Shown piece after piece: positions 35,667 to 45,709 of a stretch of DNA of 64,000 nt; the first letter of the stretch is position 1; every line of letters starts with the position of its first letter. The stretch is from Devosia sediminis (lineage in GTDB: Bacteria; Pseudomonadota; Alphaproteobacteria; Rhizobiales; Devosiaceae), in contig NZ_JAEKMH010000002.1 of assembly GCF_016411825.1 (NCBI RefSeq), positions 186,001 to 250,000 on the forward strand. Reading direction: 5' to 3'. The notes under the pieces were generated by a model. That model did no database searches and was not told where the DNA came from. It worked only from the letters and a program-made list of their open reading frames with translations. Both the position numbers and the translations under genes were made by a program.

Positions 35667-36494
35667 TTACCCCTTGACGGCGCCAGCGGTCATGCCTGCC
35701 ACGATCTGTCGATTGAAGAACATGAAGACGATCAGCGGCGGAATGGTGATGAGCAGAATATTGGTGAACAGCAGGTTGTAGGCGGTGTTGAACTGGCTCT
35801 GGAAATTATAGAGCGTGAGCTGCACCGTCGCGTTCTGGTTGCCCGGCAGGTAGTAGAGCGGGTTGGTGAAGTCGTTGAAGATGCCCACCGACTGGACCAC
35901 GATATTGGTCACGGTCACCGGCCAGAGCAGCGGCAGGATTACCCGGAAGAACACGTCCAGCGGCCGTGCCCCGTCGATAACAGCCGCCTCGTCCAGCTCG
36001 CGCGGAATGGTGGCGATGAAGGCGCGGTAGAGGATGATCGAGAAGGGCAGGTTATAGGCCACCTGGATCAGCACCATGCCGTGCAGCGTGCCGAAGAGTT
36101 TCAACCCCTGCAGTAGCCAGATGGTCGGCACCACGGCGGGCGGGATCATGAGGCCGGCAAGGATCAGGAATTCGATGAGCCCATTGTAGCGCGTCTTGCG
36201 CCGCGCCAGGACGAAGCCGACCATGGCCGCCAGCACGATCAGCAGCGTCACGCTGGCCACGGTGATCAGGGTGGAATTGATGAAGGCGGTGACCATCATC
36301 CAGTTCCGTGTCTGCACCACCTGCACCACATTGTCCCAGAGGTGGAAGCCATTGGGCCAGGAGAAATCGCGCAACGCCGATTGCTGGCGATCCTTGAACG
36401 CCATCAGGATGATGAACAGGAACGGGATGACGAAGACCACGAAGGTCGCGGCAATGGCAGCCACGCCGCCGATGACAGAGGCCCGGGACTTCAT
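35667..36494 (-). CDS. Carbohydrate ABC transporter permease, MalG type
   Basis: 275 residues with six predicted helices and the EAA loop [25 protein letters not shown] that contacts the ATPase. It forms the inner-membrane channel with the MalF-type partner, whose gene overlaps its start by ATGA. Confidence 0.93.
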   Translation of the reverse strand: MKSRASVIGGVAAIAATFVVFVIPFLFIILMAFKDRQQSALRDFSWPNGFHLWDNVVQVVQTRNWMMVTAFINSTLITVASVTLLIVLAAMVGFVLARRKTRYNGLIEFLILAGLMIPPAVVPTIWLLQGLKLFGTLHGMVLIQVAYNLPFSIILYRAFIATIPRELDEAAVIDGARPLDVFFRVILPLLWPVTVTNIVVQSVGIFNDFTNPLYYLPGNQNATVQLTLYNFQSQFNTAYNLLFTNILLITIPPLIVFMFFNRQIVAGMTAGAVKG

Positions 36495-37405
36495 TCGTGA
36501 CCCTGCTTGCGATTGAGGAACATGGTCAGCGGCACGACCAGCACGGCGATGAGGATGAAGAGCACCACATTGCCCGCCGTGGAGAGGCCATAAAAGCCCG
36601 CCTGATACTGCTTGTAGATCACCGAGGCGACCGTGTCGGAGGCAAAGCCCGGCCCGCCCTTGGTCATTGCCCAGATAAGATCAAAGGTCCTGAGCCCGCC
36701 GATGAAGCTCAGCGTGATAACGGTCGCCGTCGCCGGCCGGCAGAGCGGCAGCGTCACGTAGAAGAAGTTCTGCAGCGGAGTTGCCCCATCAATGCGGGCG
36801 GCTTCGTAATAGTCGCGCGGGATGGCGACGAGGCCGGCAATATAGATAACCGTGGCAAGGCCCACGCCCTTCCACACATCCACCAGCGCCACCGAATAAA
36901 GCGCCAGTTTCGGGTCCACCAGCCAGCCTGGCCCCTTGATGCCGATCAGCGCCAGGCCCTGGTTGATGGCGCCGGCAGTGGGATGCATCAGCACGGTAAA
37001 GGTAATGCCGACGCCGACGGTCGAGACCAGCACCGGAAAGAAGATGACCGAGCGCAGGTAGCCCCGCGCCATGATCTGGCTGGTCAGCATGACCGCCAGC
37101 AGCATGCCGATCACCACCTTGAGGCTCGATGTCACAACGGCATAGATCACCGTGTTGACGAGGCCCTGCACGAGGAACGGCTCGCGGAAGAACTGCACGA
37201 AGTTGTCGAGCCCGATAAAGGTCGAGTCAAACAGCGTCCAGCGCGTCAGGCTGAAATAGAGCGAGGCGAAGGTCGGCGCCAGAAACAGCACCGAATAGAT
37301 GATGGCCGCAGGCAGGAAGAACCAGCCCGGATAAGGCGAGCGCGAGCGCATGGGCCGGTTGGCGGCGGCTACGTCGGATACGCCGGCAATGCTGGACACA
37401 GCCAT
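36491..37405 (-). CDS. Carbohydrate ABC transporter permease, MalF type
   Basis: 304 residues, six helices, with the EAA loop DYYEAARIDGATPLQNFFYVTLPL. Partner of the MalG-type permease. It starts 71 bases after the binding-protein gene, across a strong hairpin. Confidence 0.93.
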   Translation of the reverse strand: MAVSSIAGVSDVAAANRPMRSRSPYPGWFFLPAAIIYSVLFLAPTFASLYFSLTRWTLFDSTFIGLDNFVQFFREPFLVQGLVNTVIYAVVTSSLKVVIGMLLAVMLTSQIMARGYLRSVIFFPVLVSTVGVGITFTVLMHPTAGAINQGLALIGIKGPGWLVDPKLALYSVALVDVWKGVGLATVIYIAGLVAIPRDYYEAARIDGATPLQNFFYVTLPLCRPATATVITLSFIGGLRTFDLIWAMTKGGPGFASDTVASVIYKQYQAGFYGLSTAGNVVLFILIAVLVVPLTMFLNRKQGHE

Positions 37406-37429
37406 CGCCTACTCCTCGGAAAAGAGATT

Positions 37430-37460
37430 GGCCCGGGGTGCCGCTTGAGCATCCCGGGCC
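37430..37460 (-). other. Intercistronic hairpin after the binding-protein gene
   Basis: GGCCCGGG and CCCGGGCC pair over eight bases with a 15-base loop, between the solute-binding protein and MalF-type genes and with no T-run. Such structures in ABC operons usually stabilise the 5' part of the mRNA so the binding protein is made in excess. Confidence 0.65.
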
Positions 37461-37476
37461 GCATCATGACAGGTGG

Positions 37477-38766
37477 TTACCAGCCGGCAAGGCCGAGCTG
37501 CTGGGCCTGCTTCTTGACGTCCTCGTCATAGAGCGCGGCGCCATCGGCGGCCGGACGGATGCCCGAGCCGACTTCGACCGTGATCTGCTCGAGGGCAGGG
37601 CCCTTGACCGGCGACAGGAATTCGAGCGCCGGAGCGTTCTGGCCGCCTTCCTGGAAGTAGGGCAGCATGTCGGCGAGTGCCGGCGGCACGTCGTCGGGTA
37701 GGGTGCAGCCTTCGATCATGTAGGGACCGGTGGCGCCCACGGCTTCGTTGCGGATGTCGCAGCCTTCGGGCGAGCCGATGAAGCCGACAAATGCCTTGGC
37801 GAGGTCCGGATTGGCCGTGGTCTTGGCGATATAGATCGAGTCCGGCATCCAGGTAGTGAGGCCGTTGCTCTCGGCGCTGTCACCCGGCTGGGCGAAGAAG
37901 CCTACGTCCTGGAGGTTGTCCGGCAGGGTTTCGGCGATGGCGCCGATGCCGAAGGTCAGCATCGGATAGTGCGCGCCTTCGCCGGTGGCGACCATGCGCA
38001 GGCCATCGGGATAGGTGGCAGCGCCGAAGTCGGCATTGAGATAGCCGGCTTCATAGACTTCCTGCAGCTTTTCAAAGCCGCGCAGCGCCGCCGGGGAGGT
38101 GGCGAACTTGGCTTCGTTGGCAGTGAACTTCTCGGCAAAGTCCGGCTCGGCGGCCAGGACGTTGAAGAAATCGGCCAGCACGAAGAGCTGGCTGGTCCAG
38201 GTTTCGCCATAGGTCTGGATCACGGCCGTCTTGCCGGCAGCCTTGATCTTCTCGTTGTTGGCCATGAACTCGTCCCAGGTCTTGGGAATTTCGAGGCCGA
38301 GTTCTTCATAGATCGGGCGGTTGTAGAAGATGCCGCCGCCCATGGCCGGGGCAAATGGGGTGCCATAGACTTCGCCGCCGGCCGAAACGACCGACTTGAA
38401 GCTCTCCTGGATACCGGCCTGCCAGGGTTCGTTGGTCACCGGCAAGAGGTTCTGGGTCGGGTTGATGGCCTGGAACAGCGAGCCCGAATTATAGAAGAAC
38501 ACGTCGGCCATGGCGCCGGTGGCGAGGCGGGTCTTGACGATGTTATCGCCTTCACCGCCGCCGGGGCGCACTTCGATGTCGATGGTCACATCGGGGTTCT
38601 GCTCGGTATAGGCGGCGACCCAGGCTTCGGCCACGGCTACCGACTGCGGGCCGTTGTCGATCAGGAATGTCAGATTGCCCGACTGCTGCGCGCTGACGGC
38701 GCTGGCCGACAGCATAAGCCCCAGCGTGCTGGCGCCCATCAGGGCAATGAGTTTGGTCTTGGTCAT
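37477..38766 (-). CDS. Extracellular carbohydrate-binding protein (ABC importer)
   Basis: 429 residues with a signal peptide cut after AVSA. Family 1 (MalE/UgpB-like) binding protein: NPDVTIDIEVRPGGGEGDN near the N-terminus and a central IPKTWDEFMANNEKIKAAGK hinge region. It captures an oligosaccharide or glycoside in the periplasm. The gene lies directly downstream of the rhamnosidase with a small hairpin in the gap, so the ligand probably carries rhamnose; this is inference. Confidence 0.9.
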   Translation of the reverse strand: MTKTKLIALMGASTLGLMLSASAVSAQQSGNLTFLIDNGPQSVAVAEAWVAAYTEQNPDVTIDIEVRPGGGEGDNIVKTRLATGAMADVFFYNSGSLFQAINPTQNLLPVTNEPWQAGIQESFKSVVSAGGEVYGTPFAPAMGGGIFYNRPIYEELGLEIPKTWDEFMANNEKIKAAGKTAVIQTYGETWTSQLFVLADFFNVLAAEPDFAEKFTANEAKFATSPAALRGFEKLQEVYEAGYLNADFGAATYPDGLRMVATGEGAHYPMLTFGIGAIAETLPDNLQDVGFFAQPGDSAESNGLTTWMPDSIYIAKTTANPDLAKAFVGFIGSPEGCDIRNEAVGATGPYMIEGCTLPDDVPPALADMLPYFQEGGQNAPALEFLSPVKGPALEQITVEVGSGIRPAADGAALYDEDVKKQAQQLGLAGW

Positions 38767-38829
38767 GGTTGGTCTTCCTCCCTGTAGAACCCGCCTGTGC
38801 GGGCTGTTGGTAGTCTTGGATACGCGCCG

Positions 38830-41214
38830 TTACGGCGTGTTGGTGCTCGCCGGCGACTTCTGGCGCTCGCTGCGCTTTGGCGCGGTGTAGTTGAAGGTGA
38901 CGACATGCTTGCCTTCCGCGAGGGCCGCCTCGCTGCCGCTGACCGCGGCGCCGTCGAGCGTGGCGTCGCGATAGGTCGGGGCGAGTTTCAGCACGCCCTT
39001 CGAGCCGGCTGGCACCTCGATCTCGTAGCGCACCGCCTCGCCGGTGATCGTCCACGCGGCGCGGATCGTGCCGGCCGGGCTCTCATGCTCGGCTTTGACC
39101 GGCGACAGGTCGGGCAGGATCAGTGGCTCGAAGATCACCGTCTTGAACGCCGGGTCCTTCTCGTCCGGACGGAAACCGGCAACCCCTTCCAGCAGCCACT
39201 GGCACACCGCGCCATAGGCATAGTGGTTGTAGGAATTCATCTGCGGATTGTAGATCGTGCCATCGGCCTGGATCGCGTCCCAGCGCTCCCAGATGGTCGT
39301 GGCGCCCATCTTCACCTGGTAAAGCCAGCCCGGCACTTCTTCCTGGAGGAAGACTTCGCTGGCCAGACCCCACTCGCCGATCTTGATCAGTGCCGGCAAC
39401 AGGGCAGGGGTGCCGATGAAGCCAGTGCCGATGCGCCCGTCGGCGCGGGCAATGGTATTCTTGAAATAGCCCTTGGCCGCTTCATATTTGTCAGCGGGGA
39501 TCAGGTCATGGACGATGGCCAAGGCATAAGAGGTCTGGTCGTCATAGGCCAGGCGCCCCGACGCGGTGATGAATTCGCGCTGGAAGGCCGCCTTCACCTC
39601 TTCGGCCATATGCGCGAGGCGCTGCGCCGTCTTGGCGTCGCCGGCGATGCCTGCAATGTCGCTGACCTGCTTGGCGGCGATATGGAGATAGATGGTCGCC
39701 GCAGCATCGTCGCCGATGGTCGGCAGCGGCTTGGCGCTCGGGCCCTTGGGCTGCAGCCAGTCGCCGAACGAGAAACCGCGGGCGCCCCACGCGCGTGGCG
39801 GCGAAACGATCGGGCCGTCACTGATCGACCACACGAAGTCGACCCACTTGACCATGTTGGGCAGCACTTCCTTGAGGAAGGCGGTGTCGCCATAGTGCAG
39901 GTAAACCTGCCATGGCACCTGCCAGATGGCGTCGCCCCAGCCGGTCGAGCCATAAAAGCCGGGATAATGCTCGGGCTGCATGCGGGTCGGGTCGGGACAG
40001 ACATGGGGCACGGCGCCGTCTTCGCGCTGGTCCACCATCAGGTCGCGCACCCACTTGTGGAAGAAGCCGTGCACGTCGCCGAGATAGGCAGCCGTGCCGG
40101 CAAACACCTGCGCATCGCCGGTCCAGCCCAGGCGCTCGTCGCGCTGCGGGCAGTCGGTCGGCACTTCGATGAAATTGCCGCGCTGGCTCCAGAGCGTATT
40201 GAGGAACAGCCGGTTGACCAGCTTATTGCCCGAGGTGAACGTCGCCTTCTGCTCGGTCACCGAGCTGATCGGGATCGCCTTGATGTCGTCGAACTTGGCG
40301 TCGCCTTCAATGGTCACGCGGGCATAGCGGAAGCCCTGGAAGGTGAAGTGTGGACGATAATGCTCGGTGCCATTGCCCGAGAGCGTATAGGTAATGGTCG
40401 CTTCGGCGGTGCGGTAATTGACGTTGTAGAAATTGCCGTCCTTGTCGAGCACTTCGGCATGCTCGACCTTAACCGTGGCGCCGGCCTTGCCGGTTACCGC
40501 GATGGCGACATAGCCGCCGATATTCTGCGCAAAGTCGAAAACCGTGCGGCCATCGGCATCGGTCCAGGTCTTGGCGGCGACCAGCGCTTCGAGCTCGCGC
40601 ACCGGCGTCGTTTCATGGGCGACGAGCCGATCGGTGTTGAAATCGACCGCTGCCGTGCCGGCCGAAACTGTCGGCTCGATCCGCGCGTCAAAGGTTTCGC
40701 CGAAATAGATGCCAGACTTGCGGATCGGCAATTCGCCGCTTTCCCACGAGGCATCGGTGACGAGCACAGGCTCGGCATCGCCCGCCTGACCGCGCAGTTC
40801 TGCCATGGCCGCGATCTCGCTGCCCCAGACATTGTAGATCGGAAACTTGCCCCACATCATCTGCGAGCGCATCCAGCCGTCGCCCAGCCAGATTTCAATG
40901 CGGTTCTCGCCTTCTCTCAGCAGCGAGCCGACCGCATAGGTCTGATAGCTGAGGCGCGCGTCATAGGCGGTCCAGCCCGGCGTCAGCACATCCTTGCCCA
41001 CGCGCTGTCCGTTGATGAAGCAGACATAGAGCCCGAGCGCGGTGATATCGAGCACTTCGCTGCCCGAAACTGTGCTGAGCGTGAAAGTCTTGACGACAAA
41101 GCTGGCCGGCGTGCCGACGCCCTGATCGGCAAGTGGGCGGACCATCTTGGCCACCCAGTTGCGCGAAGCGGTTCGCGAGCTCGATGCCAGCTCGGGCGCA
41201 GTTTCATTCAGCAA
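38830..41214 (-). CDS. Alpha-L-rhamnosidase, GH78, intracellular
   Basis: 794 residues. A beta-sandwich N-terminal part includes the rhamnose-binding region (VFDFAQNIGGYVAIAVTG, FTFQGFRYARVTIEG). The (alpha/alpha)6 catalytic barrel carries the GH78 acid motif CPQRDERLGWTGDAQVF and later GATTIWERWDAI, which provides the base. A C-terminal beta domain follows. The start is taken as TTG at 41214 because GAGGAGAC lies nine bases upstream; no better start is in frame, and the frame upstream lacks family sequence. No signal peptide, so imported rhamnosides would be cut inside the cell. It is the first gene of the importer operon and divergent from a LacI-type regulator. Confidence 0.92.
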   Translation of the reverse strand: MLNETAPELASSSRTASRNWVAKMVRPLADQGVGTPASFVVKTFTLSTVSGSEVLDITALGLYVCFINGQRVGKDVLTPGWTAYDARLSYQTYAVGSLLREGENRIEIWLGDGWMRSQMMWGKFPIYNVWGSEIAAMAELRGQAGDAEPVLVTDASWESGELPIRKSGIYFGETFDARIEPTVSAGTAAVDFNTDRLVAHETTPVRELEALVAAKTWTDADGRTVFDFAQNIGGYVAIAVTGKAGATVKVEHAEVLDKDGNFYNVNYRTAEATITYTLSGNGTEHYRPHFTFQGFRYARVTIEGDAKFDDIKAIPISSVTEQKATFTSGNKLVNRLFLNTLWSQRGNFIEVPTDCPQRDERLGWTGDAQVFAGTAAYLGDVHGFFHKWVRDLMVDQREDGAVPHVCPDPTRMQPEHYPGFYGSTGWGDAIWQVPWQVYLHYGDTAFLKEVLPNMVKWVDFVWSISDGPIVSPPRAWGARGFSFGDWLQPKGPSAKPLPTIGDDAAATIYLHIAAKQVSDIAGIAGDAKTAQRLAHMAEEVKAAFQREFITASGRLAYDDQTSYALAIVHDLIPADKYEAAKGYFKNTIARADGRIGTGFIGTPALLPALIKIGEWGLASEVFLQEEVPGWLYQVKMGATTIWERWDAIQADGTIYNPQMNSYNHYAYGAVCQWLLEGVAGFRPDEKDPAFKTVIFEPLILPDLSPVKAEHESPAGTIRAAWTITGEAVRYEIEVPAGSKGVLKLAPTYRDATLDGAAVSGSEAALAEGKHVVTFNYTAPKRSERQKSPASTNTP

Positions 41215-41246
41215 GGCGTAGTCTCCTCGAACCGCTTGAGCGGGTA

Positions 41247-41278
41247 TTGTAAACTGTTCTACGTGTAGCGTTCTACAA
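41247..41278. promoter_or_regulatory. Candidate LacI-family operator region
   Basis: The gap between the divergent rhamnosidase and LacI genes holds TTGTA (41247-41251) and TACAA (41274-41278) framing the smaller dyad CTACGTGTAG (41259-41268) and two direct GTTCTAC units. The symmetric, AT-richer patch is where the regulator would be expected to bind. The exact half-sites are uncertain. Confidence 0.45.
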
Positions 41279-41339
41279 AACTGCGACCTTTGCAATAGTG
41301 AAAGTGAGCGGCTATGGCGTGCTGTGGAGGAAAACGCGC

Positions 41340-42359
41340 ATGAATGAGCCGAAAAGCAGCAAGCGCCAAGGTCGGGTCACCATTCGGGAAGTGGCCGAGG
41401 ACGCCGGCGTCTCCGTCGCTGCCGTGTCCAAGGTGCTGCGCGACGCCTATGGCGTCAGCGATACGCTGCGCGACAAGGTACGTGCCTCCATGGGCAAGCT
41501 CAACTACCGCCCCCTGGCCTCGGCCCGCGGCTTGCGCGGCCGCACTTATACGCTGGGGCTGATCTTCCCCGATCTGCGCAATCCGTTTTTCGGCGACGTC
41601 TTTGCCGGCGTGAACACGGCGCTCGAACGCACCCAGTACCAGGTCATGCAGGGCATCGGCACGACGATCGGCGCCCTGGCTGAAGCCATGATCGATCGCC
41701 AGATGGACGGCATTCTGCTCGTCGGCCCCAACGAGGCGCCGGCCTATCTGAGCGAACTCGCTCTGCGCAAGCCCATCGTCGCCATCGGCCATCACGACGA
41801 CCTGACGCCCATGCCCTTCGACACCGTCAACAACGATGACCAGCTCGGCGCCCGCCTCGTCGTCCGTCACCTCATCGCCAATGGTCACCGCAAGATCGCC
41901 ATGCTCAGCCTCCTGCAGGAGCCGTCCACGGTCGTGCGCCAGCGCGAGCTCGGGTATCGCCTCGAAATGATGGACCAGGGTCTTGGCGCCAACATCAATG
42001 TCGGCCGCGCCACGCAGGTGGCCCGCGACGTGCAACTCAGCGTCAAGCGCATGCTCGAAAGCGCCGACCGCCCCGACGCCATCTTCTGCTGGACAGACCT
42101 CATGGCCTTCGAGGCCATCAGTGTCGTCACCGAAATGGGCCTCTCCATCCCCGACGATGTCGCCATCGTCGGCTATGACAACACCATGTATTGCGACTTC
42201 GCGCAGAACCGCCTGACCAGCGTCGATCAATCCGGCGAACTCCTCGGCCTCCAGGCCGCCCGCCTCCTAATCGAACGCATCGAAGGCCGCACCGAAGCCG
42301 AACACTTCGTCGTCACCCCCCGCATCGTCGCCCGCGCCAGCTCACGGAAGCGGGGATAG
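41340..42359 (+). CDS. LacI-family transcriptional regulator
   Basis: 339 residues from ATG 41340, ten bases after GTGGAGG; an earlier in-frame start (41298) adds non-family sequence. The N-terminal helix-turn-helix (VTIREVAEDAGVSVAAVSKVL) and hinge helix (LNYRPLASARGLR) are followed by a periplasmic-binding-protein-like sensor domain. Divergent from the rhamnosidase operon and very likely its repressor, with a rhamnose-related sugar as inducer. Confidence 0.93.
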   Translation: MNEPKSSKRQGRVTIREVAEDAGVSVAAVSKVLRDAYGVSDTLRDKVRASMGKLNYRPLASARGLRGRTYTLGLIFPDLRNPFFGDVFAGVNTALERTQYQVMQGIGTTIGALAEAMIDRQMDGILLVGPNEAPAYLSELALRKPIVAIGHHDDLTPMPFDTVNNDDQLGARLVVRHLIANGHRKIAMLSLLQEPSTVVRQRELGYRLEMMDQGLGANINVGRATQVARDVQLSVKRMLESADRPDAIFCWTDLMAFEAISVVTEMGLSIPDDVAIVGYDNTMYCDFAQNRLTSVDQSGELLGLQAARLLIERIEGRTEAEHFVVTPRIVARASSRKRG

Positions 42360-42362
42360 GCC

Positions 42363-42419
42363 CCTTCTTTTCTTCTCGCCCTCGGGGAGAAGGTGGCGCA
42401 CAGCGCCGGATGAGGGGGA
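42363..42419. repeat. Palindromic repeat, family B
   Basis: Directly follows the LacI stop. GGGGAGAAGGTGGCGCACAG then GCGCCGGATGAGGGGG, matching the copy at 34.0 kb over most of its length. Confidence 0.65.
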
Positions 42420-42475
42420 TATCTGTGCGAACTCATGCCCATGAAAAATCCCCAGCAGCAAACCCTCCGTTCACC

Positions 42476-42549
42476 GTCACCACCCGGCTTGACCGGTTGG
42501 TCCATGTCCTTGCGCATTGGATTGCCCGGTCAAGCCGGGTAATGACGAA
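42476..42549. repeat. Palindromic repeat, family C
   Basis: GTCACCACCCGGCTTGACCG at the left, GGATTGCCCGGTCAAGCCGG at the right, ending GTAATGACG. The right half is nearly identical to the copy at 44.4 kb, in the same orientation. The two copies bracket the apiosidase-like gene. Confidence 0.75.
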
Positions 42550-42580
42550 GGGTTGACGATGAATACCAAAGCCTAAGCCT

Positions 42581-42622
42581 GCGCCTCCCTCCCCTTGAGG
42601 GGGAGGGAATGAGGGTGGGGTG
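42581..42622. repeat. Palindromic repeat, family A (short form)
   Basis: CCTCCCTCCCCTTGAGGGGG-type hairpin followed by GAATGAGGGTGGGG, 33 bases before the end of the apiosidase-like gene. Confidence 0.65.
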
Positions 42623-42655
42623 ATGCAACGCACGAAGAAGCTTTGGAAGCCCCCA

Positions 42656-44161
42656 CTACTTCTTCCGCACCCTAATCGCCAGATACGGCTTTACTGGCAG
42701 CTTCACCGCAAAAGCCGCATCCGGTTCCGTCTTGAGCACCACCGCTCCATGTCGCACCGGGTGGTTTTCCGGTGCCGGCACGCGTTCGGCCGGCGTCACT
42801 GTCATCGCCCAAGTGTCGATCACGTCCACCTGGTAGCCGCCATCGTCCTTGGGCAATCCATAGGGCCAGATTTCCGGCTGATGCTCGCCGAGATAGATGA
42901 TGGTCGTATCGCCATCCCGCGCCGCCGACACACGCCCGGCAAAGCGCATGCCCGTTTCGATGGGCTCGAAGCCGTTCCGCGCATCTTCTTCCAGCAGGTC
43001 GCGCATGAAGCCGATGCGTTTCCACGCTTCACCGCGCAATTCGCCACCCTTGGCCCACCAGATGAGATCATCGGGGTGCCGGAACGTCTCGCCATGGCCG
43101 GCATAGCCACCACGCAGCGTGGTGGTCCAGAAGCGGTTGACCAGTTCCTCGGCCGAGATATTGCCCCAGGCCTCGGTGATATTGCCCTCATATTCGGGCT
43201 CGTCATTGACCACCGGCTTGCCATAAGCCGCGCGCCATTCCAGCGTCCGCTTCACGTCCCAATGCTGGATGCAGACATGGCTCACCCAGGCCTTGCGGTG
43301 ATCGTAATTGGCCTTGGGGTCGCCATTGTGGATCGAGCGCAGATGCCCATAGGGGTCGTTCTCCTCGATGATGTGGAAATATCGATCCCATTGCCGCATC
43401 GGCTTGGTGTCGAGCATGAAGTCATATTCATTGGCCAGCGCCCACCACACATTGTGGTACGCCGCCAGCCGCGCCGTTGCGTAAGCGAAATAGCGATAGT
43501 CCTGTTCTTCGCTCATCCCCGAATAGCCCCAGCGGTCATAGGGATGGAGCATGATGATATCGGCCTGGATGCCGAGTTCCCCCAGCGCCGCTACCTGGCT
43601 TTCGAAATGCCGGAACGCCTCCGGGTTGGGCCGATCGAAATCGAGTTCCCCATCCGCCCCGCGCTGGTAGATATCATGCAGCGGCTCGTTGACGTTGTAC
43701 GGATAGTCCTTGGGAAAGATGCCCATGCGGATCTTGTTGAATCGCGCCTTCTTGAGCGTCCCCAGCGTCTTCTGCTGCTCGCTCAGTGGCTGATGCGTCC
43801 AGGCATAACAGGTGGTTCCGAAGCTCAAGAACGGCGTGCCGTCGGCATGGGCGAAGTGGAAGCGATTGGCCACCTGCACCGGGCCATGATTGCCCGCGCG
43901 CGGCGCGGTCACCTCAACCGTGCCGGTCTGCCCGTCCAGCCCGGCAATGTTCGACCGGGTCACGAAACTCCAGGCCCCGGGATTGTCGGGCATGAAGCGG
44001 ACCTTGTAGACGCCCGCGCCATCATAGAACCCCGGCACGCGCACCACGCGCCCACCCTGCCGGAACTCCGCCGCCAGCGTCACATCGACAAAGGGATTGC
44101 CCTCGCTCGGCCCCGTGAGCTCGACTTCGAACATGTCCCACTGGGCGATGGTCTTGGTCAT
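42656..44161 (-). CDS. Apiosidase-like glycoside hydrolase (DUF5060-DUF4038-DUF5605)
   Basis: 501 residues without a signal peptide. Residues 1-90 form a DUF5060 beta domain (QWDMFEVELTGPSEGNPFVD, GFYDGAGVYKVRFMP), about 95-400 a DUF4038 (beta/alpha)8 barrel, and the last 75 a DUF5605-type beta domain. In the barrel, ALANEYD (E245) and VNDEPEYEG (E321) are placed as acid/base and nucleophile in clan-A retaining enzymes. DUF4038 includes the GH140 apiosidases acting on rhamnogalacturonan-II. Its position beside apiose-pathway genes supports apiose release, inside the cell. It is read toward the rhamnosidase region and has a terminator upstream, so it needs its own promoter. Confidence 0.82.
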   Translation of the reverse strand: MTKTIAQWDMFEVELTGPSEGNPFVDVTLAAEFRQGGRVVRVPGFYDGAGVYKVRFMPDNPGAWSFVTRSNIAGLDGQTGTVEVTAPRAGNHGPVQVANRFHFAHADGTPFLSFGTTCYAWTHQPLSEQQKTLGTLKKARFNKIRMGIFPKDYPYNVNEPLHDIYQRGADGELDFDRPNPEAFRHFESQVAALGELGIQADIIMLHPYDRWGYSGMSEEQDYRYFAYATARLAAYHNVWWALANEYDFMLDTKPMRQWDRYFHIIEENDPYGHLRSIHNGDPKANYDHRKAWVSHVCIQHWDVKRTLEWRAAYGKPVVNDEPEYEGNITEAWGNISAEELVNRFWTTTLRGGYAGHGETFRHPDDLIWWAKGGELRGEAWKRIGFMRDLLEEDARNGFEPIETGMRFAGRVSAARDGDTTIIYLGEHQPEIWPYGLPKDDGGYQVDVIDTWAMTVTPAERVPAPENHPVRHGAVVLKTEPDAAFAVKLPVKPYLAIRVRKK

Positions 44162-44192
44162 TGATTTCCCCTGTTAGTTTGCCCATCCACGA

Positions 44193-44294
44193 GGTCATTC
44201 CGGCGAAGGCCAGAATCCAGATCCGTGGGCGGCCACGTACATCCAGCTTCAGGACGTGTCACGCGCATGGATTCCGGCCTCCGCCGGAATGACA
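44193..44294. repeat. Palindromic repeat, family D (diverged)
   Basis: GTCATTCCGGCGAAGGCC at the left and ATTCCGGCCTCCGCCGGAAT followed by GACATC at the right form inverted ends about 100 bases apart. It resembles the compact copies at 45.6 and 54.6 kb. Confidence 0.6.
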
Positions 44295-44335
44295 TCGCAA
44301 TCGTCTCCTCGACGTCCGCAATCTCTGGTTCCGTC

Positions 44336-44408
44336 GTCACCACCGGGCTTGTCCCGGTGGTCCATCTCGCACCGCACTGGATTGCCCGGTCAAGCCGGGC
44401 AATGACGC
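44336..44408. repeat. Palindromic repeat, family C
   Basis: GTCACCACCGGGCTTGTCCC at the left, GGATTGCCCGGTCAAGCCGG at the right and CAATGACG at the end. Same orientation as the copy on the other side of the apiosidase-like gene. Confidence 0.75.
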
Positions 44409-44441
44409 GAGAGCTGGGTGCTAGGGTGCCCCCATAAAGAC

Positions 44442-44469
44442 AAAAAAGGCCGGGCTTTGTAGCCCGGCC
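44442..44469 (-). terminator. Rho-independent terminator of the sugar-binding protein gene
   Basis: Minus strand GGCCGGGCT, loop ACAA, AGCCCGGCC, then TTTTTT: nine perfect pairs and a six-T tail, 20 bases after the stop. Confidence 0.92.
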
Positions 44470-44490
44470 CCTGTCCGTCGGGGAGGACGG

Positions 44491-45525
<1,035 letters not shown>

Positions 45526-45607
45526 TCAAACGAGAGAGAGTCAATGTGATCCGCAACGCTCGCGCGCAAAATCGCAAGCACTGTCACCGTGTCAGTCAGA
45601 CATGCGG

Positions 45608-45678
45608 TGTCATCCCGGCGAAAGCCGGGATTCATCCTGAGATCTCAAGATGGGCCCCGGCCTGCGCCGGGGCGACAA
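45608..45678. repeat. Palindromic repeat, family D
   Basis: TGTCATCCCGGCGAAAGCCG, a centre TCATCCTGAGATCTCAAGAT, then a matching right arm ending GGGGCGACA. It closely matches the copy at 54.6 kb. Confidence 0.8.
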
Positions 45679-45709
45679 TGGTGGTTGAAGGGAGCGTTTC
45701 GAACGCCGC

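Larger units (their letters stand above)
44162..44490. other. Gene-free region with two repeats and a terminator
   Basis: About 330 bases holding a family D-like repeat (44193-44294), a family C repeat (44336-44408) and the terminator of the sugar-binding protein gene. The apiosidase-like gene promoter must lie here or within the repeats; no clear promoter is visible. Confidence 0.55.

Noticed and set aside
38797-41268. Long open frame on the plus strand opposite the rhamnosidase gene
   Set aside because: Over 800 codons open, but the translation is His/Gly/Asp-rich with no domain, and the opposite strand encodes a clear GH78 enzyme. Long antisense frames are expected in GC-rich DNA.
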